Below, piece by piece: positions 1-9,700 of a DNA stretch of 64,000 nt (position 1 is the first letter of the stretch; each line of letters begins with the position of its first letter). Position numbers and translations under genes: made by a program. Origin of the DNA: Candidatus Zixiibacteriota bacterium (GTDB lineage: Bacteria; Zixibacteria; MSB-5A5; GN15; PGXB01); the NCBI GenBank assembly GCA_900498245.1, contig LS998015.1:765259-829258 (forward strand), given 5' to 3'. The notes beneath the pieces are model-generated. The model saw only the letters and a list, made by a program, of their open reading frames with translations. It was not told the DNA's origin and made no database searches.

Positions 1-474
1 GGCCAGCCAGACATGTTTTTCCTGATCTTTTCCGACCGGAACCTTATGGGCGTTATAGACGCAGATGTCGGCCGCCTGCAGAACCGGGTAACCCAGAAAA
101 CCGTAACTATCCAGACCCTTGTCCTCCTTTTTCTCGGTGTAGGTCGGCAGGCGGGTGAGGGTCGGCACGGTTATCATCATGGAAAAGAGAAGATGCAGTT
201 CGGCGTGCTCTTTGACATCGGACTGAATGAATATGGCGCATTTTTCCGGGTCAAGGCCGGCTGAGAGATAATCGACCGCCAACTGGAACACCCTCTCTCG
301 AAGGACCTCGGTATGCTCATAGTCGCCGGTCAGGGCGTGCCAGTCGACAATACAGCAGTACATATTGTAGTCGTTTTGAAGATTAACCCAGTTTTTGAGG
401 GCCGCTTCGAGGTTGCCGATATGCAGTTCTCCCGACGGCTGCATGCCGGAGAGAATAGTTTCTTTTTGGGACAA
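1..474 (-). CDS. trpS: Tryptophanyl-tRNA synthetase, N-terminal part (cut by window edge)
   Basis: Class I aminoacyl-tRNA synthetase that charges tRNA-Trp in the cytoplasm. The 158 visible residues carry the TrpRS opening: GMQPSGELHIGN at about residues 10-21, where HIGN is the class I HIGH signature. LPTYTEKKED and the GYPVLQAADI stretch, also typical of TrpRS, follow. The KMSKS loop and the rest (family about 330 residues) lie beyond base 1. The chosen start is TTG at 474-472, preceded by GGAG at 484-481 with good spacing; no ATG is available before the conserved opening. The gene follows the HNH nuclease stop by 3 bases in the same frame, so the two are probably co-transcribed and coupled. 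Identity is confident; the TTG start is likely. Confidence 0.93.
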   Translation of the reverse strand, partial: MSQKETILSGMQPSGELHIGNLEAALKNWVNLQNDYNMYCCIVDWHALTGDYEHTEVLRERVFQLAVDYLSAGLDPEKCAIFIQSDVKEHAELHLLFSMMITVPTLTRLPTYTEKKEDKGLDSYGFLGYPVLQAADICVYNAHKVPVGKDQEKHVWLA

Positions 475-477
475 TTT

Positions 478-993
478 TTACTCCATGAATAGATATTGTT
501 TCCAACGGTTGTCGGTAACCCCGACAAAGCGCTGGATATATGTAATATGATTGGGGCGGGTGGGCTTCCGGAGAAGCTTCATACCGGCCTGGGTCGGCGT
601 CTGATCCCCTTTCTTGTTGTTGCAACGGTCGCAGGCGCAGGCCAGATTTTCCCAGGTGTCGGCGCCGCCGAGATTCTTGGGGACGATATGGTCCACGGTC
701 ATCGGCCCCTTGGTGGAGCCGCAATAACTGCAGACGTAGCCGTCGCGAAGAAGAACATTCTTGCGGGTCAATAGAATCCTTTTGCGCGGGGCCTTAATGA
801 ATCTTTCCAGCCGAACCACGGACGGGAGCGGGAAAGAAGTCGAGATAGAATGAATCCTGATGCCGTCGTGGGTCTCAATAAGTTCGGCCTTTCCGAGCAA
901 CATAAGAATCATGGCTCGCCGGGCGGTGCAGACCGACAGCGGCTCGTAGTTCTGATTTAGAACCAGCACGTTATGGTTAAGTAGGTTAGGCAT
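478..993 (-). CDS. HNH endonuclease family protein
   Basis: 171-residue HNH protein of the small McrA-like type common in bacteria, with no assigned biological role. A zinc knuckle is formed by C88, C91, C121 and C124. The nuclease core lies between: the DH pair D101-H102, N116 and N125. The N-terminal 85 residues (NVLVLNQNYEPLSVC) match the usual leader of this subfamily. The catalytic residues appear intact, so the protein should bind zinc and cut or nick nucleic acid; its target is unknown. It lies upstream of trpS with only 3 bases between stop and start, suggesting one transcript. A sigma70-like promoter is visible upstream. No nearby genes suggest a phage or restriction context. Confidence 0.9.
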   Translation of the reverse strand: MPNLLNHNVLVLNQNYEPLSVCTARRAMILMLLGKAELIETHDGIRIHSISTSFPLPSVVRLERFIKAPRKRILLTRKNVLLRDGYVCSYCGSTKGPMTVDHIVPKNLGGADTWENLACACDRCNNKKGDQTPTQAGMKLLRKPTRPNHITYIQRFVGVTDNRWKQYLFME

Positions 994-1039
994 CGCAGTA
1001 AACTATCCTATTGGCGGGTATCGCCCGCTTAATTGGTTA

Positions 1040-1067
1040 AAATTAGTCTCCGAAAGGCGATTGTCAA
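1040..1067 (-). promoter_or_regulatory. Sigma70-like promoter for the HNH-trpS transcript
   Basis: Read on the minus strand, TTGACA (1067-1062) is separated by 16 bases from TAATTT (1045-1040). It points at the HNH gene whose ATG is at 993. A short GC hairpin follows in the leader (about 1011-1030, GCGGG paired with CCCGC). The assignment is by motif match only. Confidence 0.5.
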
Positions 1068-1213
1068 TAGATATTTGGCGCCTCCGGCTTTTGCGGGTCG
1101 TTCCGCCATAACTTCGGTTCATCCTTTTCCCTTCGGCCAGTTTAATATTGGCGGCACAATATTCGGCGACTATATTTATTCTTATTAACACGGCATAATA
1201 ACGAAAGGTTGAA

Positions 1214-2404
1214 CTGAAACCGTTTCCGAAAGTAATCCTGCTTTTTCTGGCGGTCGATTGGCCGATTTTCATGCGGCGCCCGATGGTGACGGCCCTGGCA
1301 GAAGAAGCGGCAAAATATGGGACGATTGTCATTGCCATCAATCGTCCGCTCTGTCCGTTTACGACAATCTTCCGCAAACCGGGACGTATCAGGGAACTTA
1401 TGGGAAGGGCCCGTCCGAAGAAGCTCCACGAAAACCTTTATCTTTATTCGCCGCGATATTTTCTTCATGATTTCGTGGCGGGTAAATCCGGTCTGCTGGA
1501 ATCTATCAACCTTGCTATCCTGAGACGCGGATTAAGGCGCATTTTGGGTCGTCTCGATATCACAGAAATAGCGCCGATAGTATGGTACTACTACCCCCAG
1601 CAAGGGTATGTCACACGGCTTTTTCCGGGGAGTTTTAATATTTACGAGATTTATGATAATCTGACCGATATTCAAGGGCGGGAAATTCCCTATTTGGTTT
1701 CCATGGAAAAAAGATGGCGCGGCGCGGTGGACCTGGTTCTAACCGCCAACGAGGATATTTTCAATCGCTATGGCAGGAAGTATGAAATCGCATGGGTGTT
1801 CGGCAACGGCTTAGCCAGGGATATTTTTGAAAAACTGGTGTCGGACCGGAGTGAGTCGTGGCCGGGGGCCGATAAGATCGGACGGCCCCGCGTAGGTTAT
1901 GCGGGTATGGTATCCGACCGGCTTGACTGGGAGTTAATCCGTAAATTGGCCGGGGAAAGACCGAACTGGCAATTCGTTTTTGCGGGTCGCATCGATGACG
2001 CCGGGATTCCCGGGGAATTTAATTCCTTCAAGAACGTTCACTTTACCGGCGAGTATAAGCATGAAATGGTTCCGGCAATTTTGGGCAGTTTCGATGCGGC
2101 CATTTTGCCGTACCGGGATAATGATTTTTTCCACAGTTTTAAGCCGTTGAAATTTTATGAATATGCCGCGGCCGGTTTGCCGACGGTTTCGACCCGCAGC
2201 GATGAACTTAAATTATTTTCGGCGGAATTCGTGAAAAATGTTCCGGGCAAAACCGACAAATGGCTCGAGGCGATTGAGACGCAGCTACGGGCCGACCGCT
2301 CCAGGATGAAGGAAATCGGGCGGGAGATCGCTTCGCGGCATATCTGGGACAATATGGGCGCGGAACTTCTATCGAAATTGAAAAAGCATCTCGAGTCACT
2401 TTGA
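1214..2404 (+). CDS. Glycosyltransferase, GT4-like (GT-B fold), TuaH-like
   Basis: Probable cytoplasmic glycosyltransferase for surface polysaccharide. The C-terminal half has the GT-B donor-site pattern: GYAGMVSDRLDW, then FVFAGRI, VHFTGEYKHEMVPAIL, and SFKPLKFYEYAAAGLPTVST, the E-x7-E-like region that binds the nucleotide sugar. Overall form resembles TuaH-type teichuronic acid transferases. The first ATG is at 1271, but the reading frame is open from 1202. The residues before that ATG (VILLFLAVDWPIF) supply the first beta strand expected for GT-B folds. A CTG at 1214 preceded by AAAGG at 1204-1208 is therefore taken as the probable start. It leads a plus-strand run of envelope genes. Donor and acceptor cannot be read from sequence. 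Confidence 0.82.
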   Translation: MKPFPKVILLFLAVDWPIFMRRPMVTALAEEAAKYGTIVIAINRPLCPFTTIFRKPGRIRELMGRARPKKLHENLYLYSPRYFLHDFVAGKSGLLESINLAILRRGLRRILGRLDITEIAPIVWYYYPQQGYVTRLFPGSFNIYEIYDNLTDIQGREIPYLVSMEKRWRGAVDLVLTANEDIFNRYGRKYEIAWVFGNGLARDIFEKLVSDRSESWPGADKIGRPRVGYAGMVSDRLDWELIRKLAGERPNWQFVFAGRIDDAGIPGEFNSFKNVHFTGEYKHEMVPAILGSFDAAILPYRDNDFFHSFKPLKFYEYAAAGLPTVSTRSDELKLFSAEFVKNVPGKTDKWLEAIETQLRADRSRMKEIGREIASRHIWDNMGAELLSKLKKHLESL

Positions 2405-2475
2405 AAAATCCCTTAATCGATTGTGCTTTTCCGAGAACGTTTGTTTAAGAGCGGAGAAGTTCTTATTTTAGGCCC

Positions 2476-3438
2476 ATGCGATACCTGGCTTTGAAAATAT
2501 CATTTCTTATTTGCTTTCTATATACAATTGCCGGGGCGGTCGATTCGACAGGAATTATTCAGAGAGAATATTTTATTTTTCACTTTGATAATCCGATTTT
2601 TGTGAGCACAGCCGATTCCGCTCTGAATGCGGCCCGCGGACAACTGATTGGCCTTCTGAACGATTCGCTCGATTACCGCCCTGACATTTACATTTCGGAT
2701 AATTTGGAGGAGTTCAAGAAGGTGGTGGGGTCGGCGTTTCCCGATTGGGGGGCGGCCGCGGCGCTCCCGTACCGGCGCCTGATAGCGATCAAATCGCCGG
2801 CTCATTTCCGGCTGGGCAAACCGCTGCGCGAACTGCTTATTCATGAATACGCCCATCTGGCGCTGGCGCATCGGCTTGGATTGGTGCAGGCCCCGCGCTG
2901 GCTCGATGAAGGTCTGGCGATGCGGCTTTCGGCGGAGTGGGGCTGGGAACAGAACCTGTCGATGTCGCGGGCGGCGATATTCAACGCTTTCGTGCCGTTG
3001 CGGCAAATCGATCGAATGAATCTTTTTACCGAGGGGGAGGCCCAGATCGCCTATTCGGAATCATACCTGGCGGTGAAATATCTACTGGACAGTTACGGCC
3101 GGGAAACGTTTAATTTGTTTTTGAACAAACTGAAAGAGGGGAAAGATACCGATGAGGCGCTTTTCGCCGCCACGGGATCGCATTATGATGACTTTGAAAA
3201 AGAGTTTTTCGACTATCTGCATAACAGGTACAACCTGATGACTTTTTTCGGTGACACCATTTATTTCTGGTCGATCCTCGGCTTGATCGTAATCGTTGCG
3301 GCCGTGCTCAGTTTTTTCAGGCGCAAGAAGAAATACAAAGAGTGGGAGGAAGAGGAAAAATATCAATCCCGCGACTTCGATTACGGTAATCCCGACGACC
3401 CGGAAGAGATCGACGATGACGATAAGCCATGGTCTTGA
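2476..3438 (+). CDS. Membrane-anchored gluzincin peptidase (peptidase MA-like)
   Basis: Probable zinc metallopeptidase facing the periplasm. It has an N-terminal signal sequence (about 1-21), a zinc motif HEYAH at residues 123-127, and a downstream WLDEGLA with the third ligand E145, as in peptidase MA (M1-like) families. A membrane segment follows at about 262-282, then a short cytoplasmic tail of alternating basic and acidic residues ending in a run of Asp. The catalytic Glu (E124) is present. It sits between a glycosyltransferase and an acyltransferase, and its 3' end overlaps the next gene by 23 bases, so it belongs to the envelope operon. The substrate is unknown. A related secreted HEXXH protein lies at 33047-34633. 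Confidence 0.8.
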   Translation: MRYLALKISFLICFLYTIAGAVDSTGIIQREYFIFHFDNPIFVSTADSALNAARGQLIGLLNDSLDYRPDIYISDNLEEFKKVVGSAFPDWGAAAALPYRRLIAIKSPAHFRLGKPLRELLIHEYAHLALAHRLGLVQAPRWLDEGLAMRLSAEWGWEQNLSMSRAAIFNAFVPLRQIDRMNLFTEGEAQIAYSESYLAVKYLLDSYGRETFNLFLNKLKEGKDTDEALFAATGSHYDDFEKEFFDYLHNRYNLMTFFGDTIYFWSILGLIVIVAAVLSFFRRKKKYKEWEEEEKYQSRDFDYGNPDDPEEIDDDDKPWS

Positions 3439-4294
3439 ATATTTAGGGGTCCGTCTTCTGACCGGGCTCGTGCAGATTCTTCCGGCTCGAGTTGCCGATT
3501 GGAAGGCAATCTTACTGGGGAATCTGGCCTATTATATACTGACATCACGGCGTCGGATCGCCCGCGCCAATTTGAAACGGGCCTTTCCAGGCGAAAAGGA
3601 TGACCGGGAAATAACGCGTATTGTCAAAGGGGTTTTTGTCAATATCGCCCGGACCTCGGTGGAATTTGCGCGGCAGCCGAAATTGAAGCGAGATCGAATT
3701 CTCGATATGGTCACCTGCGAAGGGAAAGAGCATCTCGATCGGGTCGTCAAGGAGGGGAAGGGGGCGATGCTCATTTCGGGGCATTTTGGCAACTGGGAAT
3801 TATTGGGGGCGTGGCTGGCAGCGGTGGGATATAACGTTGATTTTCTCGTCGGGGAGCAGCATAATCCGTACGTGGACCGCCTGCTGGTGTCGTTTCGGGA
3901 AGCCGTCGGAGTGGGCATTATCCCGGTCGGAGTGGCGAGCCGTCACGTATTCAAGGCGCTTCGCGTCGGGCGCATGGTGGCAGTCGTATCCGACCAACAT
4001 TCCGCATCGGGCGGAGAGATTGTGCAGTTCTTCGGACGCCCGGCATCGACCCCTAAAGGGCCGGCGGCGTTCGCGGTGAAAGTCGGCTGTCCGATTCTCT
4101 GCGGCGGTCTGGTGCGTCTGGGTTACAATCGTCATCATGCCATAATAACGCCTCCCATTTACCCGCCGGCCACCGGGAACGATGAACAGGATATTCACCG
4201 GATGACCCAGGAATACACTTCGCGGTTTGAAGCGATTATCAGAGAGCATCCGGAACAGTGGATGTGGACCCATCGCCGCTGGAAGGTTGACTGA
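3416..4294 (+). CDS. Lipid A biosynthesis acyltransferase family protein (LpxL/HtrB-like)
   Basis: Inner-membrane acyltransferase of the LpxL/LpxM family, which adds secondary acyl chains to lipid A precursors. The HX4D/E motif is present as HFGNWE (H123 to E128). Other family features are an early hydrophobic segment, SRRRIARANLKRAFP, the conserved DQHSASGGEIVQFFGRP region, and RRWK near the end. The frame is open from 3296, but ATG 3416 is chosen because it gives a family-typical 292 residues and has GGAAGAG upstream. This start lies inside the 3' end of the preceding peptidase gene. It supports a two-membrane envelope. The exact acceptor, Kdo2-lipid A or another glycolipid, is not determined. 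Confidence 0.88.
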   Translation: MTISHGLEYLGVRLLTGLVQILPARVADWKAILLGNLAYYILTSRRRIARANLKRAFPGEKDDREITRIVKGVFVNIARTSVEFARQPKLKRDRILDMVTCEGKEHLDRVVKEGKGAMLISGHFGNWELLGAWLAAVGYNVDFLVGEQHNPYVDRLLVSFREAVGVGIIPVGVASRHVFKALRVGRMVAVVSDQHSASGGEIVQFFGRPASTPKGPAAFAVKVGCPILCGGLVRLGYNRHHAIITPPIYPPATGNDEQDIHRMTQEYTSRFEAIIREHPEQWMWTHRRWKVD

Positions 4295-4302
4295 GATCAA
4301 GC

Positions 4303-5334
4303 ATGAGCAAAATAATAATCAGAACGCCCAACCATCTCGGGGATTGCCTGATGGCGCTTCCGGCAGTGGAAGCGCTGGCCGGGGAGTGCCGGGATGATCA
4401 AATTACACTTTTGGGGCCGGATTGGGCCGACAAGATTTATGGCCAGGTACCAGAGATCAGTTTCATTCCGATAGCAGGATACCGGTTGCACGGCGTTCAA
4501 GCGATATCCTATCAAACGCCCGTGGTTCGCCAGGAGCGATTTGACAGAGGGCTTCTTTTGACACCGTCGTTTTCGTCGGCTTTGATCTTTTTCCGCGGGA
4601 GGGTAAAAGAGAGATACGGATATGCCGGAGAGGGGCGCCGGATTCTTTTGAATCATACTCTGGAATATGCGCATGACATAGTCATCCATCGCTCCCAGCG
4701 CTATATCCATCTGGCCGAGTTTTTTCTTGATAGGAAATTGAGTCAGGGCCGTCCGCTTATGAAATTTCCCGCGACTGATATGGCCGGCGCCGAGAAAATT
4801 ATGTTCGAGTTCAAAATTGACGCCAGAATTCCGTTAGTCGCAATCGCTCCGCAGGCGGTGGCGGAATCGCGGCGCTGGGGGGTTGATAAATATGCTCAAC
4901 TGGCCGATCGCCTGGTGCGTCGTTATGACTGTCAGATAATCCTTCTGGGGACCAAAGCGGAAGCGCCCGCCGGAAGTGAGGTGGCCCGTAACAACCGTCG
5001 CATCTTCAATCTTTGCGGACTTACCGACATCGGTTCGGCCGCGGCCCTGTTGTCCCGGGTGCTGCTTTTTGTCGGCAATGATTCGGGGCTGGCGCATCTG
5101 GCCGCCGCCGTAGATATTCCAATTGTAGTTCTGTCGGGGGCCGACAATCCGGCGGAAACATCGCCATTGTCGGACAAGAAGACCGTCATCATCAAGGAAC
5201 ACCTGGAATGTATTTCCTGTGTAAAGAATGTCTGCCCGAAGCGCGGCGAGGCCTTCATGCGCTGTATGAAGGAGATTTCGGTGGAGGAAGTTTTCAACGC
5301 CGGCCAGAAATTGATTGAGCCATATTTCAAATGA
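4303..5334 (+). CDS. Glycosyltransferase family 9, ADP-heptose:LPS heptosyltransferase-like
   Basis: GT9 enzyme, the family that transfers heptose from ADP-heptose to the inner core of lipopolysaccharide (WaaC/WaaF). It opens with IIIRTPNHLGDCLMALPAVEAL, the N-terminal Rossmann strand and loop of the family. It later has IAPQAVAESRRWGVDKYAQLADRL, then FVGNDSGLAHLAAAVDIPIVVL, the GT9 donor-binding signature. The C-terminal cysteines in CISCVKNVCPKRGEAFMRCM match the CxxxxCP pattern often seen in WaaF. Length (343) is normal. It begins 8 bases after the acyltransferase and overlaps the next gene by 4 (ATGA). It probably acts in the cytoplasm on nascent LPS. WaaF is the nearest named relative, but a different heptose or sugar acceptor is possible. 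Confidence 0.9.
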   Translation: MSKIIIRTPNHLGDCLMALPAVEALAGECRDDQITLLGPDWADKIYGQVPEISFIPIAGYRLHGVQAISYQTPVVRQERFDRGLLLTPSFSSALIFFRGRVKERYGYAGEGRRILLNHTLEYAHDIVIHRSQRYIHLAEFFLDRKLSQGRPLMKFPATDMAGAEKIMFEFKIDARIPLVAIAPQAVAESRRWGVDKYAQLADRLVRRYDCQIILLGTKAEAPAGSEVARNNRRIFNLCGLTDIGSAAALLSRVLLFVGNDSGLAHLAAAVDIPIVVLSGADNPAETSPLSDKKTVIIKEHLECISCVKNVCPKRGEAFMRCMKEISVEEVFNAGQKLIEPYFK

Positions 5335-6263
5335 AAATCGGTCTCATCGGAAGTATCAATCGCGATACGGTGCACCTGGCCGACAAAACTGTGAAGCGCG
5401 GTTGGGGCGGCATGCTGTACAACCTGGTTACGCTGTCGCATTTGATCGGTAAGAGGGCGGAAATATTTCCGGTTTGCCATATCGGCCGGGACTCGTGGGG
5501 AGAAATTAATGCGATACTTCGGCAATTACCCGGCGTTCGAACCGATTATGTACACAGGGTCCCCGAGAAGAATAATCATTGTCATCTGACCTATCTGCCG
5601 GACGGTGAAAAGACCGAAGTACTCGAGGGCGGAGTGCGCCCGCTTCGATATGATGATGTGGCGGCGCTTCTCGATTCCGATATCATTCTGGTGAACTATA
5701 TATCGGGACGGGATATTCATCTGAAGTCGCTTCAAAAATTAAGGCGCAATTATTCCGGTCCGATTCTTATGGATATCCATTCTTCAACCCTGGGCAAAAG
5801 GAAGAATGGCACCCGTTTTTTCCGCCGCCCTCCGCATTGGGAAGAAATGGTCATTGCCGCGGATTATCTCCAGATGAACCGCCGCGAACTCGCCATTCTT
5901 AACGGGCGGCCGGAATGGCCCCTATCCGCTGAGATGAAATTGGAGGATGAGGCTCGATTTATCTACCGTCGGCTCCAATCTGTAAGAAGGACTATCAAGG
6001 ATAGAAGTTTGATTATCACGGCCGGAATTGATGGATGCTACATTATCACGGCAGGGGCAAGAGGATTGACCATAGAGCACATTCCGCCGGTTAGGAGAGT
6101 CAAAGGAGGAGACGCCACCGGGTGCGGCGATTGTTTCAGCGCGGGGATGGCGGCGGCCCTGGTCCGGGGCAAGGGACTCCGGGACGCAGCGGAGCAGGGC
6201 AACAGAGCCGCATACGGCAGAATTACAGGTCATATAATTTACGAATTACTTCAATCTAATTAA
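5331..6263 (+). CDS. PfkB-family carbohydrate kinase
   Basis: Ribokinase-like kinase that phosphorylates a sugar using ATP. The N-terminal IGLIGSINRDTV and the Gly-rich RGWGGMLYNLV are the first PfkB region. The second signature GGDATGCGDCFSAGM contains the catalytic base D267 and the anion hole. Length (310) is standard. The ATG overlaps the heptosyltransferase stop (ATGA), so translation is coupled. That position suggests the substrate is an LPS-related sugar such as a heptose phosphate (as for HldE domain I), but this is inference from position; a nucleoside or other sugar kinase role remains possible. It is the last gene of the envelope operon and is followed by a gene-poor leader region. 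Confidence 0.85.
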   Translation: MKIGLIGSINRDTVHLADKTVKRGWGGMLYNLVTLSHLIGKRAEIFPVCHIGRDSWGEINAILRQLPGVRTDYVHRVPEKNNHCHLTYLPDGEKTEVLEGGVRPLRYDDVAALLDSDIILVNYISGRDIHLKSLQKLRRNYSGPILMDIHSSTLGKRKNGTRFFRRPPHWEEMVIAADYLQMNRRELAILNGRPEWPLSAEMKLEDEARFIYRRLQSVRRTIKDRSLIITAGIDGCYIITAGARGLTIEHIPPVRRVKGGDATGCGDCFSAGMAAALVRGKGLRDAAEQGNRAAYGRITGHIIYELLQSN

Positions 6264-6747
6264 GTCTGAATTTGTCAAGATTCTGCGGGGCGAGTTTCAA
6301 TTCAATGGTTAAAAAAAGGTTGACAAATCTACCCTTTTTCGATTAATTAAAACTGGGTATTCAGCCGGAAATTGAAACCAAGATTCTACCTAAAAAGTTT
6401 TGCCATAGCATTTTCGATAATCTCAAACTCAATCAGGTTCGAGGTAATTTCCGGTTGGATCAGAGTAAGCCACTGACAGATTCTGACACCGGGCAATTAC
6501 CTACTTATCGACATCGCGCAAATTGACAGATTAATGTCCCACGGATAATTGGTCCCTGAGGACCCGGGCGCAAAATGCCTCTTAATATTTTTGGTTTCAA
6601 AGTTATAGGGAAAATTCCCGATGGTGACGGCCGTTACCTGCACGCCGAAAGCGTCCGGCTATTTTTTCCATTTGCTCCCGAGAATCATAACTTCACAATA
6701 CGCCAATTTGTGACCGAGTTCCATAAACATTATGTGTAGGAGGAAAA
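6264..6747 (+). other. 484-base intergenic leader with a weak promoter and a doubtful 54-codon ORF
   Basis: No confident gene is visible here. TTGACA stands at 6320-6325 with an AT-rich TTAATT 17 bases on, which would give a leader of about 400 bases before the ATG at 6748. An open frame 6575-6739 (54 residues, starting MPLNIFGFKVIG) ends just before the next gene. It has no good ribosome site, and its stop TAG sits inside the Shine-Dalgarno region of the next gene. I did not recognise any riboswitch. Confidence 0.45.
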
Positions 6748-9700
6748 ATGATGAGAAGAGTTATTTTCATTGCGGCCGGAGTGTTCCTGTGCGCGGCCAT
6801 GATTCCGACAGGGATCAGGGGGGATCAGCCGGCGACCCCGCTGAGTCCGGAAAGAATGGCCCAAGTCAATGCGGTTTATGCCGTGGTGAATACCATTGAC
6901 GGCGGCGCGGGGAGTCTCCGGCAGGCGATAATGAACGCCAATCTGGGCGTCGGGCCGGATATCATCACTTTCAATATTGTCGGAGTCGGGCCGCACACCA
7001 TTACTCCGCTTTCGCCTCTTCCGGCCTTAACCGATATGGCCGGAGTGTTTATTGACGGCTTTACCCAGCCGGGAGCGGCCCCCGGGGCCAATCCGCCGGC
7101 CACGGCAGCACTTCAGATTATTCTCGACGGCTCTCTGGCCGGAGCGGCCGACGGGCTAGTGATACAGTCGGATAACAATGTCATTCGCGGGCTGGTCATA
7201 AGTTATTTTCAGCAGAACGGCATTTATATTCATGCCACCTATGAAGCCGCCAATAATCTTATCTACTGCAATTTTATCGGGACCGATGTCAGCGGGACAG
7301 CGGATCACGGTAACGGCACCAATCCGGCTTCGCTCTGGGGCGGTGTCTATATCGATAATCAGCCGGGCGGAAGCGCCTTTGCGAATACTATCGACGCCAA
7401 CTTGATTTCAGGAAATTATGCCGAAGGCGTTTCGATAATCGGGCCGAGAGTTCCCGGCGATGTTTACGGCAATTTCGTGTTGAGAAATTATATCGGCACC
7501 GACATAGCCGGAACGGCCGATTTGGGCAATGACCACGATGGAGTCTGCCTGTCGGAAGGGACCCACGATAACAAGGTCAGCCACAACCTCATTTCAGGAA
7601 ACGACTATGACGGTGTGGGGATAAACGGGTTCAACAATGTTCAATATGCCGCACCGCCGATCCAGACCTATTTGAATATTGTGGACAGCAATATTATCGG
7701 GCTCGATGTCAACGCCAGTAATATCCTGCCGAACAGCACTCACGGCGTCGCTATCGGCACCTATGGCCCCTCGTTCTGGGGGTGCGCCGACCGCAATCGG
7801 ATCGGACCCGATAATATAATCGCCAGTAACGGCGGTATCGGCGTGGGCGTGTGGGAAGACGGGGTTAATAATTTCAATGCCGACCAGAATACGATCACGG
7901 CCAATTCCATTTATAATAACGGTGGGCTGGGTATTGACCTGGTCAATAATGGGGTGACGCCTAACGACCTGGGGGATCTTGATACGGGACCGAATCAGGA
8001 ACTCAATTTCCCGGTAATTACGCTAATAACTTTTGCCGCCGGGACCACGACCATAACCGGTACCATCGGCATTGATACACCACCCAATCAGGCGCTGGTC
8101 GAGGTTTTCAAGGCCCGTACCGATCCGAGCGGTTACGGCGAGGGTGAAATTTTTGTCGGCAATGCCGTGCCGGACGCGTTGGGGAACTGGACATTGGTGA
8201 CTCTGGCTCTGGCCCAGGGTGATAATGTGACCGCCACAACGACCGATGTAAATGGAAACACGTCGGAATTCTGCGCCAATATGGCGTTGCCGGGAATTCC
8301 CGAACCGGATACCTGCGAATATTATAAGGCGCCCTATCCCGATTATGCTCCGAATGGGATGCCTGATTTTGATCAGAAACAGAACGGCTGGTCTATTCCG
8401 GGTCAGCCGACCCCGCAATGGACCCATTGCGGGCCGGTGGCTCTGGCCGACTGCCTCTGGTGGTTCGACTCCAAATTCGAGACGAATACCACGCCGCCCC
8501 CGGCAGTTATCGACAACTATCCGTTGGTGAGGAACTTTACACCTCTGACGGTTGACGATCACGCCGCCTCGAACGTGATTCCTTTGGTGGACACTCTGGC
8601 CAAGTATGCCTTGACCAATATCGGCGGTTCCGGAACGACCGTGCAGAATCTGGCGACCGCGGCGGTATCCTGGATCGACAGTGTGGGGTTGAGCCAGTGG
8701 TATACGGTAAGACTTTTCCCGATCGATCCGGCCTTTGGCTTTGATTCGATCAAGCAGTGGGTTCTGGAGAGCCAGGATGTAATTTTACTTCTCGGCTTCT
8801 GGCAGGAAGCCGGTTCCGGATTATGCGAGCGAATCGGCGGGCATTATGTAACGGTCGCCGGAACTTGTACGGACGTGGTGGATTCGGCGCTATGCATCTC
8901 CGATCCTTATTATGATCATAACGAAGGGGAGCCACCGGCGGGAAGCGCGCACGGCTCCGGGGTTCATAATGACGCCGCTCTGGTTTCCGGTCCGCACGGC
9001 ACGATTCATCACGACCGGTACAATGTCATACCGGCGGGATGTGTGCCGATTCAGGCGCCGGTATTCGCAGTCGAACTGGCCAATTATCCTGTGACTCAGG
9101 CCGATGCCGCGCAATTTCAGGGTCAGAATCAATTCGACCCGGCTATTCCGGGGACCACCCCGATGGGGACGCCGATTCATACCATCATTGAATTTGCCAT
9201 CGTGATCTGCCCGGTGGCCGATTCCGACGGCGACGGCGTTCCGGATCCGAATGACAACTGTCCGCATACCTATAATCCGGATCAACTGGATACCGACCAG
9301 GACGGTGTCGGCGACGCCTGCGACAACTGCCCGTACAAGTACAATCCCGATCAGGCCGATTTCGACGGCGACGGTGTCGGGGATGTCTGCGACAATTGTT
9401 ATAATGTGCCAAATCCCGGTCAGACCGATGTTGACCGCGATGGGGTAGGCGATGTTTGCGACAATTGTCCCGGCACATATAATCCGGGACAGGAAGATAT
9501 CGATGGCGACGGTGTCGGTAACGCCTGCGATCCGGATTATCCCGTGTACTATAAGCCGGGGTATCCCGATTACGCTCCCAACGGCATGCCTGATATCGAT
9601 CAGAAGCAGATGCCGTGGACAAACGGTCCCCAGTGGACCCATTGCGGTCCGGTGGCCGTGGCCAACTGTCTCTTCTGGTTCGATTCCAAATATCAGTTCC

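Noticed and set aside
6264-6747. Possible riboswitch in the long leader before the giant protein
   Set aside because: I could not match any known aptamer core, and no strong regulatory hairpin with T-tract is seen before the start.
8890-9642. 250-residue open frame on the minus strand
   Set aside because: It mirrors the thrombospondin repeats and C39-like region of the giant protein; its repetitiveness comes from the sense strand.
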